A DNA stretch of 64,000 nucleotides, taken from contig NZ_CP034157.1 in NCBI RefSeq assembly GCF_003860565.1, forward strand, positions 1,364,001 through 1,428,000. Direction: 5' to 3'. The number at the start of each line of letters is the position of its first letter. Position 1 is the stretch's first letter. This document shows, piece by piece, positions 52,856 through 60,411 of this stretch. Below the pieces are notes generated by a model. That model worked only from the letters and a program-made list of their open reading frames with translations. It had not been told where the DNA came from and ran no database searches. A program made the translations under genes and the position numbers. This DNA is from Cloacibacterium normanense. GTDB taxonomy: Bacteria > Bacteroidota > Bacteroidia > Flavobacteriales > Weeksellaceae.

Positions 52856-52869
52856 GAAGTGACTCAAAA

Positions 52870-53160
52870 ATGAAAAAGAAAAGAGAATATCAAAGTTCTG
52901 AATTGGTGAAAAGTTTTGCCAAGTTGTATGGTTTTGAGGATAAATTATTGGCTTTACAAGTCAAGGATTTTTTGAAAAACTATTTAGACGAAGCATTTTT
53001 CAAAGAAATAGAAAGCGTAAATCTGAATGAAAAAATTCTAGAAATCAGAATAAAATCTCCACTTTTCAGAAATGATTTTAGAATGAAAAAGTCATTTTTC
53101 CTCAAGAAATTTCAAGAAGAATTTGGCGCCGACCAATTTATGGATGTGTATGTTTTGTAG
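52870..53160 (+). CDS. DUF721 domain protein (DciA-like)
   Basis: 96 residues of the DUF721 fold (AKLYGFEDKLLALQVKDF, then VNLNEKILEIRIKSPLFRNDFRMKKSFFL). The family includes DciA, which helps load the replicative helicase in bacteria without DnaC, and typically sits beside recF as here; replication function in this organism is an inference. Its last 23 bases overlap the end of the oppositely oriented COG4389 gene. Confidence 0.88.
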   Translation: MKKKREYQSSELVKSFAKLYGFEDKLLALQVKDFLKNYLDEAFFKEIESVNLNEKILEIRIKSPLFRNDFRMKKSFFLKKFQEEFGADQFMDVYVL

Positions 53161-55165
53161 TATCGGAAATTAATTTTTTGGCTCTTTCGTCTAACACAGA
53201 ACGAATTGGGAAAAAGAAAATCAGCGGATTTTTGAAGAAATATTTAATGATGCTTCGGTTAAGGTTTCTCACCTCACCAAAGTTCACTTTTCTAGAACGG
53301 AATGCTAAAACCATAGACAATCCAAAGCTTACTATAAAGTTTAAGAAACCAATCAAAAATACCGTTACAAAAGCAATAATAAACGTTTGGGTATCGATGG
53401 AAAATTCTTTTCCGTATAATCCTAATGCAAAATTTCCTGCCGCGAAAGTAATGTGACGAATATCTAAATCCAGTCCAAAAAACTTACCGATGGTAGCTGT
53501 AGAACCTAAGAAAATCCCTAACCAAAGGTTAGACATAATTCCCGCCCAATTTTTAGAATAATATTGTGAAAGATTTTCGGCAAAATTTCTTCCGAAAAGG
53601 TAATGGATATAAGGATTTTTGGCAATTCTCTCTGGTATTTTATAGAAAACAGAGGTGTTTCCTACATTTCCTGCAATAATCCCCGAAATGAAAAGATAAA
53701 CTCCCGCTAAAGCAGCATGCAATAAGGCTTTAGAATGAAATGGGTCTAAATCTTTGAGCAAAGTAGAAGATTTTTCGATGGCAAAATTCTGTCCAAAAAG
53801 AATTTCTAAACCATAAATAATGGCCAACGCAATCGGGAAACTCAACAATACATTTCCTACAAACGCAATGAACTGACTCCTGAATAATTTGGAAACCAAA
53901 TGGGCAAAATCTAGATAATTTTTAGAATTATTTTTTCCTTCAGAAAGCACTTTAGCCATCGTTGCAGCAGTCATGGCCGGTTGTTTTGTAGCCAGCGTGA
54001 AATTCATTAAATAAATCATAATGAAACCCATCGCATAATTAAATGAGTATAAAAATGCATGGTAAAATTCACTACCTGGAACATAAGCATATAGCATTTT
54101 TATTACACAAAGCGCACCTACGATAATTCCGCCACCACTTGCTTTTTTGAACATTTTAAGATATTCTTTTGGCGAAGTCGTAATGTAATTGGTTCCTGTT
54201 TCTGCGGTATGTGTAGTAATGAGATGCGAAAGCAATGTGGTGCTATCATTGAATAAATCTCGGATGTTATTACGGTGAGATTTATAATCTAAAATATTGA
54301 TAACCAAATTTTTAGACTTTCTTATTACGTCTTTTTCATCATCAATGACTAGAAGTTCTAAAATTTCTGAAATACGTTGTAATTGTTGACGAATTTTCAG
54401 CAAAGACTGATTGGTTTTACCAGAAATTCCGTATTTAGAAGCATTTTTGAACGCTTTGCTGATGAAAGCAAAACATTGCTGAAGGTAAATTTTAATTTGC
54501 TTATAATGACTGTCTTTAGAGGTAAGAACGATGGCTTGATTCTTTTTGAAATCGCTGATAAGAATGTCTAATTCATCTTGTAATGCCAAAAATGGATTGT
54601 CGAAATTTTTATATTCTGGAGCCATTTTCAGCACATCTACATCTAAAGCGTTTCCAATAGCTCTCCACGCCAAAATATTCATCGAAAAAAGAAGTTCTTT
54701 TTTCACTTTTGGCTGTAGAATCATGCGGTCGATTTCTAACATTCTGAAAAGTTCGTCAGATTCTTGTCTAGAAACTTTTTTGATGAATTTAAAATCAGCA
54801 TTATCTCTAAAAAAGACGTTTGAAATAATGTTAGAAATAGTATTATCATCTTCTACTGGCGGTAGAAATTTCGACAAAATTCTTTTTCTTAATTCCGGAA
54901 AAAATGCGTCTTCTGAAAGAATATTGGCTTCGGTAAGAGAAAGGTTAAAAGCTCTTCCCATAAAGACAGTATTGATGTAATACACCAAGTTTTGTCTTAT
55001 TTCTTCGTGTTCTTTAAGAAAAGTTAAAAAATTAGAGAAATTTTCTTTTTGTAGAGAATGAAAAAGCTCTGTAAGAGGTTTTAAATCACGCGTTTCGTTC
55101 TTGATAGAAAAATATTTATCAAGAATCTCTGCTGAACTTTGCGATGTATTGAATTGAAACCTCAC
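53138..55165 (-). CDS. COG4389 (SpecificRecomb, PF10136) membrane protein
   Basis: 675 residues. It matches proteins annotated as site-specific recombinase (PF10136), but there is no recombinase catalytic motif; the second half (about 340-640) is dominated by hydrophobic helices (ASGGGIIVGALCVIKMLYAYV, GFIMIYLMNFTLATKQPAMTAA, GFLNFIVSFGLSMVLAF), so it is an integral membrane protein of unknown role and the name is misleading. The N-terminal half is soluble and helical. Its C-terminal end overlaps the DUF721 gene tail to tail by 23 bases. Confidence 0.8.
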   Translation of the reverse strand: MRFQFNTSQSSAEILDKYFSIKNETRDLKPLTELFHSLQKENFSNFLTFLKEHEEIRQNLVYYINTVFMGRAFNLSLTEANILSEDAFFPELRKRILSKFLPPVEDDNTISNIISNVFFRDNADFKFIKKVSRQESDELFRMLEIDRMILQPKVKKELLFSMNILAWRAIGNALDVDVLKMAPEYKNFDNPFLALQDELDILISDFKKNQAIVLTSKDSHYKQIKIYLQQCFAFISKAFKNASKYGISGKTNQSLLKIRQQLQRISEILELLVIDDEKDVIRKSKNLVINILDYKSHRNNIRDLFNDSTTLLSHLITTHTAETGTNYITTSPKEYLKMFKKASGGGIIVGALCVIKMLYAYVPGSEFYHAFLYSFNYAMGFIMIYLMNFTLATKQPAMTAATMAKVLSEGKNNSKNYLDFAHLVSKLFRSQFIAFVGNVLLSFPIALAIIYGLEILFGQNFAIEKSSTLLKDLDPFHSKALLHAALAGVYLFISGIIAGNVGNTSVFYKIPERIAKNPYIHYLFGRNFAENLSQYYSKNWAGIMSNLWLGIFLGSTATIGKFFGLDLDIRHITFAAGNFALGLYGKEFSIDTQTFIIAFVTVFLIGFLNFIVSFGLSMVLAFRSRKVNFGEVRNLNRSIIKYFFKNPLIFFFPIRSVLDERAKKLISDTTKHTHP

Positions 55166-55178
55166 GAATTGTCTTTAT

Positions 55179-55823
55179 TTATTCCAAATTTACGTAATTC
55201 ATTTGTCTCATCACCCAAGAATGTTTTCTAGAAAGATAAGAACTCGGATTTTTCGGGTCATATTTTTTAGGATTTGGAAGACAAACTGCAATCCAAGCTG
55301 CTTCTGACTTGGTTAAATCTGCCGAAGATTTCCCAAAATAGTAGTGACTTGCTGCTTCTACACCGAAAACACCTTGTCCCATTTCTATGGAATTCAGGTA
55401 GCGTTCTAAAATAATGTCTTTGCTCCAAACTTTTTCTATGATAAAGGTGAAAATAGCTTCCAGACCTTTTCTTACGTAACTTCTGCCGTTCCAAAGGAAA
55501 ACATTTTTTGCGGTTTGTTGAGAAATGGTACTTCCTCCTTTTAATTTTTTTCCTTTTTGATTATCGGCAAATGCTTTTTGGATGGCTTGAAAATCAAAAC
55601 CATTATGTCTGTAAAAATTCTGGTCTTCGCTAGCAATGACAGCCTTTTTTACGTTTCTTCCCATTTCATCAAAGCTGATGTAATCTCTGTCTAGTTTTTG
55701 ATATTTCACCAAACCTTCTATTTGCGTAATGGTAATAATCGGATTAAAAAATCTTCCCCAAATAATAGAAAAAATGCTGATGATGGCAATGGTATAAAAT
55801 AGTTTCTTAATAAATTTCCACAT
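55179..55823 (-). CDS. mtgA: Monofunctional biosynthetic peptidoglycan transglycosylase
   Basis: 214 residues from the ATG at 55823 (the longer start at 55859 lies inside the promoter). One membrane anchor (IKKLFYTIAIISIFSIIW) is followed by a GT51 glycosyltransferase domain: VIASEDQNFYRHNGFD with the catalytic Glu, KGGSTISQQTAKNVFLW, KDIILERYLNSIEMGQGVFGVEAAS. It polymerises lipid II into glycan strands without a transpeptidase domain. It lies 13 bases downstream of a substrate-binding lipoprotein gene on the opposite side of the strand order. Confidence 0.95.
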   Translation of the reverse strand: MWKFIKKLFYTIAIISIFSIIWGRFFNPIITITQIEGLVKYQKLDRDYISFDEMGRNVKKAVIASEDQNFYRHNGFDFQAIQKAFADNQKGKKLKGGSTISQQTAKNVFLWNGRSYVRKGLEAIFTFIIEKVWSKDIILERYLNSIEMGQGVFGVEAASHYYFGKSSADLTKSEAAWIAVCLPNPKKYDPKNPSSYLSRKHSWVMRQMNYVNLE

Positions 55824-55856
55824 AAAAATGTAATCTATAATAGTTGATTTAAGTTG

Positions 55857-55864
55857 CAAAAATA
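55857..55864 (-). promoter_or_regulatory. -7 box for mtgA
   Basis: Minus-strand TATTTTTG, a full TAnnTTTG match, 34 bases before the ATG at 55823. It overlaps the longer start at 55859 and argues against it. Confidence 0.5.
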
Positions 55865-55868
55865 ACGA

Positions 55869-56915
55869 CTAATTCAGTTTTTTCATATACAATAATGAAT
55901 CTTTTGGAAAAATCTCTGGATGAAAAATTTTTATATAATCTTTCAAAACTAAATCTGCTCTCACTACTCCACTTTCGAAATAATCATTGGCAGAGCCTTT
56001 TTCTCTACCAGAAATCGTGTAAATATCGCCTTTTTGGTAGACTTTCATCTTCGCATAATTAGGATTGATTTGGAGTAAATCTTTCTTGTTTTTATGATTT
56101 CCTACATTTACCCAAAATTCTGCATTTTCGGCTCTAGAAAAGACTTCTTCGAAGCTTTTTGGGGTAGATTTAGATTCTGAATTATCCCCGAAAATATATT
56201 GGGCATTTGCATCTTTTATAAAATGTGCGATTTGAGAGTTTCCACCTGCTACAAACCATTGATTTCCGTAGATTTCATTGGTTAAAACTTGCAGTTTATT
56301 CGTAGATTTCGCTGCTAAATTCTTATACGAATTATAATATTTTTCAATTTCTGAATATTTTTCTAATGCTTCTTTTTCTTTACCGAGAAGTTTACCGAAA
56401 ACCTCTATTATTTTTGCTTTTTCTAAAGGTTTCTCTTCTAAATATTCATCAATAAAGATAATTTCTATTCCGTTTTTCTTTAAAACTTCGTAAGTATTCT
56501 CGAAACTGGCAACGTAATTGGTGAAAATAGCATCTGGTTGATACGCGATGATTTTTTCTACGTTGTATTTCTGTTCGTTTCCGATGTTTTGAATTTTATT
56601 TTCTTGGATTCTTTTCTGTATTTTCTCTGAAAAAATATATTCTGGACTAGAAACCCCAATGATTTTTTCTTCTGCGCCTAATTCTGTAATGTATCCCACT
56701 AAACTTGCGTTGAGCAACATAATTTTTTGGTACGGCAATTTAGAATGAGGAATTTTATACTGATGTTTTCCTGATTTTAAGAGTAAAAAATCGCCATTTT
56801 CTTTGAACTGAATGTTTTTAGAAATGACAATCCAATCTGTGGACAATTGATAAGTTTCTTTTTTACAAGAAATTACCATCAATAACGCAAAAAAAGCAAA
56901 AAAATATGATTTCAT
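55869..56915 (-). CDS. ABC transporter substrate-binding lipoprotein (BtuF/FecB-like)
   Basis: 348 residues. The lipoprotein signal ends LLMVISC (Cys17), then the two-lobed periplasmic binding fold of family PF01497: GYITELGAEEKIIGVSSPEYIF, IQNIGNEQKYNVEKIIAYQPDAIF, and near the end EVFSRAENAEFWVNVG. It would bind a metal-chelate such as vitamin B12 or a siderophore. No membrane or ATPase subunit is in the window, so the ligand is not known. Confidence 0.85.
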   Translation of the reverse strand: MKSYFFAFFALLMVISCKKETYQLSTDWIVISKNIQFKENGDFLLLKSGKHQYKIPHSKLPYQKIMLLNASLVGYITELGAEEKIIGVSSPEYIFSEKIQKRIQENKIQNIGNEQKYNVEKIIAYQPDAIFTNYVASFENTYEVLKKNGIEIIFIDEYLEEKPLEKAKIIEVFGKLLGKEKEALEKYSEIEKYYNSYKNLAAKSTNKLQVLTNEIYGNQWFVAGGNSQIAHFIKDANAQYIFGDNSESKSTPKSFEEVFSRAENAEFWVNVGNHKNKKDLLQINPNYAKMKVYQKGDIYTISGREKGSANDYFESGVVRADLVLKDYIKIFHPEIFPKDSLLYMKKLN

Positions 56916-56939
56916 TCTTCAAAGAAAGCAAAAAAGCAT

Positions 56940-56947
56940 TATATTTG
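56940..56947 (+). promoter_or_regulatory. -7 box for tRNA-Arg
   Basis: TATATTTG, a full match, 14 bases before the tRNA 5' end. Confidence 0.55.
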
Positions 56948-56960
56948 CAAACCGAATTTC

Positions 56961-57034
56961 GGCCTCGTGGCGCAACTGAATAGCGCATCTGATTACGGCT
57001 CAGAAGGTTACAGGTTTGAATCCTGTCGAGGTCA
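56961..57034 (+). tRNA. tRNA-Arg (anticodon ACG)
   Basis: 74 bases fold as a cloverleaf: acceptor arms GGCCTCG/CGAGGTC (one G-U pair), D arm GCGC/GCGC, anticodon stem TCTGA/TCAGA with loop TTACGGC (anticodon ACG, reading CGU/CGC/CGA after A-to-I editing), T arm ACAGG/CCTGT, discriminator A. CCA is not encoded. A perfect terminator hairpin follows 3 bases later. Confidence 0.95.
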
Positions 57035-57036
57035 CA

Positions 57037-57064
57037 AAAATCCCAAGAAATTTCTTGGGATTTT
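57037..57064 (+). terminator. Terminator of tRNA-Arg
   Basis: Perfect 14-base arms (57037-57050, 57051-57064; core TCCCAAGAAA and its complement) followed by a T-rich run, right after the tRNA. Confidence 0.9.
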
Positions 57065-57069
57065 CTTTT

Positions 57070-57115
57070 TGGAATTAATTCCAATTTTATAAAATCAATC
57101 GTTCTTACGGAACTC
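57070..57115. repeat. TTGGAAT-type palindromic element, diverged copy
   Basis: Starts with the perfect palindrome TTGGAATTAATTCCAA (57070-57085) and ends CGTTCTTACGGAACTC, like the element between gltB and gltD at 11431-11477; the middle has diverged. Confidence 0.65.
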
Positions 57116-57135
57116 TATTTTCAAAATATTATCTC

Positions 57136-57143
57136 TATTTTTG
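57136..57143 (+). promoter_or_regulatory. -7 box for the ABC ATPase gene
   Basis: TATTTTTG, a full match, 36 bases before the ATG at 57180. Confidence 0.5.
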
Positions 57144-57179
57144 CGTTAACAAATTACTATTTCTTATTACGGATTACTT

Positions 57180-57890
57180 ATGTCTTTAGAAATCAAAAAT
57201 CTTACAAAAAAATTTGGCGAACAAACTGCGCTTCACAACATCAATTTAGATATTCACAAAAACGAAATCATAGGACTTCTAGGACCGAATGGTGCAGGAA
57301 AGTCTACCTTGATGAAATCTATTGTTGGTGCTCTAAAAATAGAGGAAGGAGAAATTATTTTTGATGGAAAAAACATTACCGAAAACGAAACAGAAGTAAA
57401 GAAAAACATCGGTTTTTTGCCAGAAAATAATCCACTTTATTTGGAAATGTATGTGAAAGAATATTTGCAATTCGTGGCAGATATTCACCAGATTTCTAAA
57501 GAAAAAGTAGATGAAATCATAGATTTAGTAGGCATTACTCCCGAAAAATCAAAGAAAATTTCTCAGTTATCGAAAGGATACAAACAGCGTGTTGGCTTAG
57601 CTCAAGCGATTCTTCATGCTCCAGATTTATTGATTCTAGATGAACCTACCAATGGTCTTGACCCGAATCAAATTCTAGAAATTAGAAATGTCATCAAAGA
57701 AATTGGCAAAGAAAAAACCGTAATTCTTTCTACTCACATTATGCAAGAAGTAGAAGCACTCTGTACCAGAGTGATTTTGATTCACCAAGGAAACATTGTT
57801 CAAGATGCTGATATTGCAGATTTCAAAGGGAAATTCAATAATTTAGAAGAAGCTTTTGCTCATTATACCAGCGTAAAAATAGAAGACTAA
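57180..57890 (+). CDS. ABC transporter ATP-binding protein (GldA-like)
   Basis: 236 residues with a full set of intact motifs: Walker A GPNGAGKST (35-43), signature LSKGYKQRVGLAQA, Walker B LLILDEPTNGLDP and H-loop STHIMQE. Its closest likeness is to GldA and other ATPases that pair with ABC-2 permeases (the LSKGYKQR and PNQI pattern), although GldA of gliding flavobacteria is longer (about 300). No permease gene adjoins it, so the transported substrate is unknown. The stop overlaps the convergent threonine/serine exporter gene by 4 bases. Confidence 0.85.
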   Translation: MSLEIKNLTKKFGEQTALHNINLDIHKNEIIGLLGPNGAGKSTLMKSIVGALKIEEGEIIFDGKNITENETEVKKNIGFLPENNPLYLEMYVKEYLQFVADIHQISKEKVDEIIDLVGITPEKSKKISQLSKGYKQRVGLAQAILHAPDLLILDEPTNGLDPNQILEIRNVIKEIGKEKTVILSTHIMQEVEALCTRVILIHQGNIVQDADIADFKGKFNNLEEAFAHYTSVKIED

Positions 57891-58399
57891 TCGTTTTCTA
57901 TTTTTCTTTTGTGTGCAAATTTCAGCATTTTCACACTCGATTGTCTGAAAAGCAATACACCGATGGAAATTCCGACTGCCAAACAAAACAATAAAGAAGC
58001 GGTAAGAACCAAATTGTGAAAAGTATTATCTAAATCTTGAGGATTTCTGACTAATCCGCTTTCGTCTGTCAATCGAATGAAACCCAACATGGTTTTATAT
58101 GCGTACATTCCGGGAATCATAGTAATACAAGCTGGCATGGTAAAAACAATTGGCGGAGTGTGAACTCTATGCGCCAAAACAATTCCCAATAAACCTATAA
58201 GCACTGTTCCGGAAAGTGTAGAAGTTATTAATCCTAAACCAACTCCTTCGTACAAAGTAAAACGCAAAGCATGACCTAACCCACCAAGCAACCCTGCGAT
58301 TAATAAAACTCTGTTTGGAGTGTTAAACAAACTTCCAAAACCAATGGCTACACAAAATGCGAAGCTAAAATCTTTTATGATCAGTAGAAAAAAATCCAT
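57887..58399 (-). CDS. Threonine/serine exporter family protein, C-terminal-domain subunit (DUF3815 / ThrE_2)
   Basis: 170 residues from the ATG at 58399, one base after the upstream stop; an ATG at 58423 would overlap that gene. Five hydrophobic helices make up the smaller half of the ThrE exporter fold (GFGSLFNTPNRVLLIAGLLGGLGHALR, PPIVFTMPACITMIPGMYAYKTMLGF). In Corynebacterium ThrE both halves are one chain; here, as in several other bacteria, two adjacent genes encode them. Amino acid export is inferred from family. Confidence 0.88.
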   Translation of the reverse strand: MDFFLLIIKDFSFAFCVAIGFGSLFNTPNRVLLIAGLLGGLGHALRFTLYEGVGLGLITSTLSGTVLIGLLGIVLAHRVHTPPIVFTMPACITMIPGMYAYKTMLGFIRLTDESGLVRNPQDLDNTFHNLVLTASLLFCLAVGISIGVLLFRQSSVKMLKFAHKRKIEND

Positions 58400-58400
58400 T

Positions 58401-59195
58401 TTAGTAAAAATTATTAATTCCAAAAATAAGAATGCTCAAAGCCATTCCTGCAGCAATACACAATAAAAGAAATCCCGAATAAAAACCTCTTGCAATAGCT
58501 GTAGCGACGTATCCTTCGATTAAATCTATAACAGCATTCACCAATTGAACACCCGGAACCAAATACAGCACTGAAGTAGCCAAGGCTTTTTCGGGGAGTG
58601 CTCCTATTCCGTAAAAAACATTGATGGAAGCAATAAAACTGGTAACAAATGCTCCTCCACTAATTGCTAACATCACATTAAATTTTCGTTTTGAAATTTC
58701 TTGTCTCGCAAGTATTCCTAGCATAGAAGCAAAAAATGCAAAAGTGGCATCTATAAAATCTCCTTTGGCTAAAATACAAAGAGATGCACAAGCAATTCCT
58801 ACTCCTAGAACAATTTGAATTCGTTTATGATGAGAAAGTTTCTTAATTTTTTCAAACTCTCTTTTCACATGTGGATAATCTAGATGATCGCTCACCACCT
58901 TCCAAGAAAGCAAACTTATTTCGTTGAGAATCCCGAAATGAACACCATGACTTGGTAATCTTTTATAATGAGTGGCGGTTTCAGAAGGGTTGTTTCTCAT
59001 TTTAGTAGTGAGAATAATACCATTGAAAGAATAAAAGATTTCTATATCTACCCCGAAAACATCTGCAATACGTTTTATATTTCGGTCTATTCTACCACAA
59101 TGCGCACCTGCAACCATCAATGTAGAGCCTATATCTAAGAGTAAATCATTATATTTTTCGATTAAAGGTTTCTCTTGCAACATTCCTGATTTCAT
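58401..59195 (-). CDS. Threonine/serine exporter family protein, N-terminal-domain subunit (DUF1212 / ThrE)
   Basis: 264 residues from the ATG at 59195, the first after the promoter box; the frame continues upstream to 59216, over the box. A soluble N-terminal region (LLLDIGSTLMVAGAHCGRIDRNIKRIADVFG, given in parts: STLMVAGAHCGRIDRN) precedes five hydrophobic helices (GVGIACASLCILAKGDFIDATFAF in the middle). It pairs with the DUF3815 gene 1 base downstream to form a threonine/serine exporter. Confidence 0.88.
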   Translation of the reverse strand: MKSGMLQEKPLIEKYNDLLLDIGSTLMVAGAHCGRIDRNIKRIADVFGVDIEIFYSFNGIILTTKMRNNPSETATHYKRLPSHGVHFGILNEISLLSWKVVSDHLDYPHVKREFEKIKKLSHHKRIQIVLGVGIACASLCILAKGDFIDATFAFFASMLGILARQEISKRKFNVMLAISGGAFVTSFIASINVFYGIGALPEKALATSVLYLVPGVQLVNAVIDLIEGYVATAIARGFYSGFLLLCIAAGMALSILIFGINNFY

Positions 59196-59213
59196 CTTTA
59201 AGTTTTTACCGCG

Positions 59214-59221
59214 CAAAGTTA
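59214..59221 (-). promoter_or_regulatory. -7 box for the threonine/serine exporter genes
   Basis: Minus-strand TAACTTTG, a full match, 18 bases upstream of the ATG at 59195. Confidence 0.55.
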
Positions 59222-59277
59222 GGAATTCCTAAAACGAAAAGATTAAAATTTAAACCTATTTTATATCATAAAAAAAC

Positions 59278-59299
59278 AGTTGCAATTTTCATTGCAACT
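59278..59299 (-). terminator. Terminator of the exported-protein gene at 59355
   Basis: Perfect 8-base arms AGTTGCAA/TTGCAACT with a 6-base loop, followed by a T-run on the minus strand, 55 bases after the stop. Confidence 0.7.
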
Positions 59300-59354
59300 A
59301 TTCTGCTAAATCAATAGCGTATTCAAAGAGTTGTTTTTTTTATTATAATTGTTT

Positions 59355-60227
59355 TTATAATGTAATATTAACTACACCATAGTCTATGGTGAGAACTGGT
59401 TCATAAAAATTTAAAGGAGAGTTATCACCACTACCAATGTAAAGAATAATTCCATGGTCTATGATTTCTTGTGTAACGACTATTGGTGAAAGTACCAATT
59501 CGTCTCTTACATAAGGAAAACTACTTGTTTTGGTTTTTTTAAACATTAAATCTTTAATTTTTCTTCCTCCTGTATAATTTCCTGTGGAAGTATTGACTAC
59601 AGCATTACCTGTATATGCTACAAATCGAGAAGCTTCTGAGTTAGAGGTAGTTTGTTGGTATTTTAAAGAAATATTAACGGTAATAGAATAGCCTAATAAT
59701 TGCTGTGGAACATTAATTTTTTTATTGACATTATCCCAAATCACAAAATTATTTGGAGCGCCAGACAATGGATTATTGATAATAATATCATCACCTAGAG
59801 CAGAGTAATCGCAATCAAAACGTCTTAGTCCAGGAGAAGAAGGAGCAACCATTGCATTAATAAGATAAGGAAAAGTATCCATATCATTTAGTACTGCATT
59901 AAGTGGCTTAATCACACTATTGTAAATATTTGTGAAATTCACTTGACCTAATCCAGACCATTTGGTACCATCCCAATAATAAATTCCTTTTCCTGTAGTT
60001 GTATTGGTATTATAAGCAAGTAAACCCTCTGCAATAGTTGGGGAAATTACGGGTGACTTAAGATTCAAATCTGTAATATTAAAGTAAGGTAAAAGAAAAC
60101 CTTTATCACTAGAATTGAGATGAAGTACTGAAGATTCATGAGGCTCTGTAGTGTTAATTCCTACCTGTGAGAATGTGAGAATAATGGAAAACACTCCCAT
60201 TATAAACATGTAGAGTTTTGTTTTCAT
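59355..60227 (-). CDS. Exported protein of unknown function
   Basis: 290 residues. Signal peptide (MKTKLYMFIMGVFSIILTFS), then VGINTTEPHESSVLHLNSSDKGFLLPYF, given in parts VGINTTEPHESSVLHL and DKGFLLPYF, a segment that recurs at the start of many secreted Bacteroidota proteins (GINTxxPxxSAxLxLxSxdKGFLlPR). GIYYWDGTKWSGLG follows, as in the same group. The rest is rich in Asn/Ser/Thr and beta-like; no enzyme motif is seen and no T9SS C-terminal domain. Single-gene unit. Confidence 0.65.
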   Translation of the reverse strand: MKTKLYMFIMGVFSIILTFSQVGINTTEPHESSVLHLNSSDKGFLLPYFNITDLNLKSPVISPTIAEGLLAYNTNTTTGKGIYYWDGTKWSGLGQVNFTNIYNSVIKPLNAVLNDMDTFPYLINAMVAPSSPGLRRFDCDYSALGDDIIINNPLSGAPNNFVIWDNVNKKINVPQQLLGYSITVNISLKYQQTTSNSEASRFVAYTGNAVVNTSTGNYTGGRKIKDLMFKKTKTSSFPYVRDELVLSPIVVTQEIIDHGIILYIGSGDNSPLNFYEPVLTIDYGVVNITL

Positions 60228-60301
60228 CTTTGTGTTTTTTGTACCTTAAAGTTACCCTCATTTACTAACAATTAAAATACTACATTCTACGTATTTTAAA
60301 A

Positions 60302-60334
60302 AAAATTCCCACCAAATAAATTGGAGGGAATTTT
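60302..60334 (-). terminator. Terminator of the RND efflux operon
   Basis: AAAATTCCC and CCAA arms pair with TTGG and GGGAATTTT (one A/A mismatch, 5-base loop) with a T-run on the minus strand, 78 bases after the permease stop. Confidence 0.75.
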
Positions 60335-60411
60335 CAAAATAAACTATTAAAACAAAACTATGACAGTAAGAATTTTCAGAATTTAATCTTCAATTCTTTA
60401 TCTGTATATTT

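Noticed and set aside
53138-55165. Site-specific recombinase activity
   Set aside because: The family name says so, but there is no Ser or Tyr recombinase motif and the second half is a bundle of membrane helices.
56863-57084. Open frame on the minus strand covering the tRNA-Arg locus
   Set aside because: It runs over the tRNA, its terminator and part of a repeat; the tRNA cloverleaf is clear and the frame has no homologous look.
57180-57890. GldA proper, implying gliding motility
   Set aside because: The protein is about 60 residues shorter than GldA, and no gldF/gldG or other gld gene is nearby; only likeness is claimed.
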